Source: Sanguibacter sp. HDW7 (GTDB lineage Bacteria; Actinomycetota; Actinomycetes; Actinomycetales; Cellulomonadaceae). Taken from it: a stretch of 64,000 nucleotides of DNA. A program made the translations under genes and the position numbers. Positions 62,426 through 64,000 of the stretch are shown piece after piece. Every line of letters begins with the position of its first letter. Positions within the stretch are counted from its first letter, which is position 1. The notes under the pieces were generated by a model, which was not told the DNA's origin, did no database searches, and saw only the letters and a program-made list of their open reading frames with translations. The stretch lies in contig NZ_CP049862.1 in NCBI RefSeq assembly GCF_011300875.1, forward strand, positions 2,666,001 through 2,730,000, written 5' to 3'.

Positions 62426-63373
62426 TCAGGCGAGCGCTGCGAGCGTGCCGGCCGTCTGTGCCGATGCGGCACCGAGGTGCCGCGCGGTGCGTGCGACGAC
62501 GGCGGCGGCGTGGGCGGCCGGGACGGCTGCCGCACGCGAGGCAAGCACCGCCAAGTCGTTGCGGGCGGGGGCCGCGGTCTGACCGACGGCGTCGACGTAG
62601 GCCCGGCGACGGCGCTGCGCGACGCCCGCGTGCGCCTCGTCGGCGCCGGAGCCCTGCGCCTCGAGGTGGGCGTCGAGGGCCTCGCGCATGAGGGAGGTGG
62701 CCTCGGCACGGAGCTGGCTCACGCGCGACTGGGTGACGCCGAGGACGCCAGCGACCTCGGTGACGGTGCGGTCCTCGAAGTAGACGAGCTGGACGACGAG
62801 GCGCAGCCGTTCGGGGAGCGCGGCGACGGCGGCGCGGAGGTACCGGAGCCTCTCCGTCGCGACGACGCTCGCCTCGGGGTCGGGGGCACGATCGGGCAGG
62901 AGGTCGCTCACGGCACCGTCGAACGCTTCGATCGACAGGACGCGTCGGCCCGCGTCGTCGCGGGTCTGGTCGATCTCGCTCACGTCGACGCCGAGCGTCT
63001 GGGCGAGGTGTTCGCGGGTGGGGGTGCGACCGAGCTGCGCGGTGAGCTCCTCGGTCACGGTGGCGAGCCGGCGGACGCGGGAGCGGGTGCCGCGCGAGGC
63101 CCAGTCCATGGAGCGGAGCTCGTCGAGCAGCGCACCTCGCAGCCGGATCGCTGCATAGCGCGCGAAGGGGACTCCGGTCGCCGCGTCGTAGGCGACTGCG
63201 GCGCGGACGAGCGCGAGAGAGCCTGCCGACGCGAGGTCGTCGCGTGAGACATGCTGCGGGATCCGCGCTGCGATCTCATTGACGTGGTAGCCGATGAGAG
63301 GCAGATGGGTCTCCACGAGCTCCACCTGCTCGTCGTTGAGACGGGCGGTGCCTGAGGGGTTGCTGGCAAACAT
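62426..63373 (-). CDS. fliA: RNA polymerase sigma factor FliA (sigma-28 type)
   Basis: This is the flagellar sigma factor that should read the CTCA-N17-CCGATGRG promoters. The 315-residue protein has region 2 at about 20-92 (with AYDAATGVPFARYAAIRLRGALLDELR), region 3 at about 98-165 and region 4 at about 175-232 with the helix-turn-helix TVTEVAGVLGVTQSRVSQLRAEA. Residues 238-315 form an Ala-rich extension absent from typical 235-260-residue FliA proteins. ATG at 63373 has no ribosome binding sequence (the preceding bases are pyrimidine-rich). No FlgM anti-sigma gene is visible in the window. Confidence 0.9.
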   Translation of the reverse strand: MFASNPSGTARLNDEQVELVETHLPLIGYHVNEIAARIPQHVSRDDLASAGSLALVRAAVAYDAATGVPFARYAAIRLRGALLDELRSMDWASRGTRSRVRRLATVTEELTAQLGRTPTREHLAQTLGVDVSEIDQTRDDAGRRVLSIEAFDGAVSDLLPDRAPDPEASVVATERLRYLRAAVAALPERLRLVVQLVYFEDRTVTEVAGVLGVTQSRVSQLRAEATSLMREALDAHLEAQGSGADEAHAGVAQRRRRAYVDAVGQTAAPARNDLAVLASRAAAVPAAHAAAVVARTARHLGAASAQTAGTLAALA

Positions 63374-63570
63374 GTAAGGAGTGTGGGGGGGTGGCGCGGC
63401 TTTGCGGAAGGGACCGGCGCGATCGGAAGTGACGACCAACTTCACCCGCTCCATGGGTTGTTGCACCCAGAAACCGCGTGTTATCACGGGTCCACCGCCT
63501 CCGCAGGACGGGAGCACGAGGCTGAGATGAGTCAGAAATTGGCGCGGTTCGCCGCCGCACCCACCAGCAC

Positions 63571-63616
63571 CTGAACAGCGCTTGACGCGTTCGTACCGTT
63601 CTGAACAAGTCTTGAC
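63571..63616 (+). repeat. Tandem regulatory repeats upstream of fliA and flgN
   Basis: CTGAACA-GCG-CTTGAC (63571-63586) and CTGAACA-AGT-CTTGAC (63601-63616) have 13 of 16 bases identical and start 30 bases apart, about three DNA turns. A looser copy, CTGAAAC...CTTCGAC, follows at 63650-63666. This is a likely protein-binding array. Confidence 0.5.
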
Positions 63617-63713
63617 CGCCACGAATCGCGCCAGCGCCACGAGAACTATCTGAAACGGCCTTCGACGTGCGATGACACCAGTGAAGCCTGAGCCTCCGCC
63701 CTCGTGCGGGACA

Positions 63714-63719
63714 TAGGCT
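63714..63719 (+). promoter_or_regulatory. Putative housekeeping -10 element upstream of flgN
   Basis: TAGGCT fits TANNNT and lies 40 bases before the FliA-type -35 box, which would give flgN a second, housekeeping-type promoter. Confidence 0.35.
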
Positions 63720-63758
63720 CGAAGCCCCTGCACCGACGGACGGTTCATGCCCGAACTC

Positions 63759-63788
63759 CTCACGTACGCAGAGGCGAGACCGATGAGA
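63759..63788 (+). promoter_or_regulatory. FliA-type promoter of flgN
   Basis: CTCA (63759-63762), 17 bases, CCGATGAGA (63780-63788). The spacing is the same as at fliC and the other motility units. The flgN start lies 47 bases downstream. Confidence 0.75.
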
Positions 63789-63835
63789 CCACTGCACGGG
63801 CCCGACCGGCCCACGATCCAGGACGGAGACGAACG

Positions 63836-64000
63836 ATGAGCATGGAGGGCCTCACCGCACTCCTGTGGCGCGAGCGGCGCCTCCTCGAGCTGCTCCTCTT
63901 CAAGCTCGACGTCGAGCAGCTGCTCCTCACCAACGGACGCAACCGCTGGCTCGCCCACGCGACGGACGAGGTGACGACCGTGCTCGACGAGATCCGCACG
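63836..64000 (+). CDS. flgN: FlgN-like flagellar export chaperone, cut by window end
   Basis: The first 55 residues (MSMEGLTALLWRERRLLELLLFKLDVEQLLLTNGRNRWLAHATDEVTTVLDEIRT) are helical and match the start of actinobacterial FlgN-family proteins, which chaperone the hook-filament junction proteins FlgK and FlgL. ATG at 63836 follows GGAG by about eight bases. flgK and flgL, absent from the window, probably follow. The rest of the gene lies beyond base 64000. Confidence 0.8.
   Translation, partial: MSMEGLTALLWRERRLLELLLFKLDVEQLLLTNGRNRWLAHATDEVTTVLDEIRT

Larger units (their letters stand above)
63374..63835. other. Divergent fliA-flgN regulatory region
   Basis: These 462 bases separate the divergent fliA and flgN genes. 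They hold two tandem copies of CTGAACA-NNN-CTTGAC (63571-63586 and 63601-63616, 30 bases apart), a weaker third copy (63650-63666), a TAGGCT -10-like element (63714-63719) and a FliA-type promoter (63759-63788). The local GC content is lower than in the genes. No further gene is supported. Confidence 0.55.

Noticed and set aside
63747-63839. A 30-codon frame whose stop overlaps the flgN start as ATGA
   Set aside because: It contains the FliA promoter, so the FliA transcript would not cover it. There is no ribosome site and no recognisable peptide. The overlap could be chance.

Overview
This is a high-GC actinobacterial chromosome segment. Nearly every gene has G or C at third codon positions, GTG starts are frequent, and neighbouring genes often overlap by one or four bases. 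The complete flagellar and chemotaxis gene set with CheB/CheR/CheX, together with a cell-wall glycan locus, suggests a motile member of the Micrococcales of Cellulomonas type. That placement is inference from gene content; no rRNA or tRNA gene was seen.

Bases 1-2,150 hold the end of a DUF559 nuclease-like gene, two copies of a 42-bp structured repeat, and serC. Bases 2,147-23,840 are a surface-polysaccharide locus. It holds the four dTDP-rhamnose genes (rmlD, rmlC, rmlB, and rmlA 15 kb away), a nucleotide-sugar dehydrogenase, a Wzx-like flippase, a Wzy-like polymerase, an O-antigen-ligase-family protein, a Wzz-like protein with a degenerate kinase domain, two glycosyltransferases and a 4-epimerase. 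It also holds a set resembling PglF, PglE, PglD and PglC of UDP-diNAc-bacillosamine synthesis. A MarR/MFS pair and an LCP-family ligase close the locus. A coherent reading is a rhamnose- and acetamido-sugar-containing polymer built on undecaprenyl phosphate, flipped, polymerised, and attached to the wall by the LCP protein.

Bases 23,870-27,330 hold manA, an NCS2 purine permease with a nested palindrome at its start, and a gluconokinase.

Bases 27,340-64,000 are a near-continuous motility locus, mostly on the minus strand. From high to low coordinate it runs: flgN (plus strand, cut by the window end); fliA; fliC-fliD-fliS-unknown; flgB-flgC-fliE-fliF-fliG-fliH-fliI-fliJ-fliK-flgD-flgE; a plus-strand chemoreceptor; flbD-motA-motB-fliL-fliM-fliN-fliO-fliP-fliQ-fliR-flhB-flhA-FlhF-like; csrA; cheA-cheW-receptor; cheB-cheR and two CheY/CheX-like pairs.

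The strongest non-coding signal is a repeated promoter of exact geometry, CTCA, 17 bases, CCGATGRG. It lies upstream of seven motility transcription units, with a weaker eighth copy at fliM, and fits the FliA sigma factor encoded in the window. One copy lies inside a terminator hairpin, and two copies form a back-to-back pair. Other notable points are probable leaderless starts (TANNNT, six bases, start codon), two proteins with degenerate P-loops, and duplicated CheY/CheX pairs.
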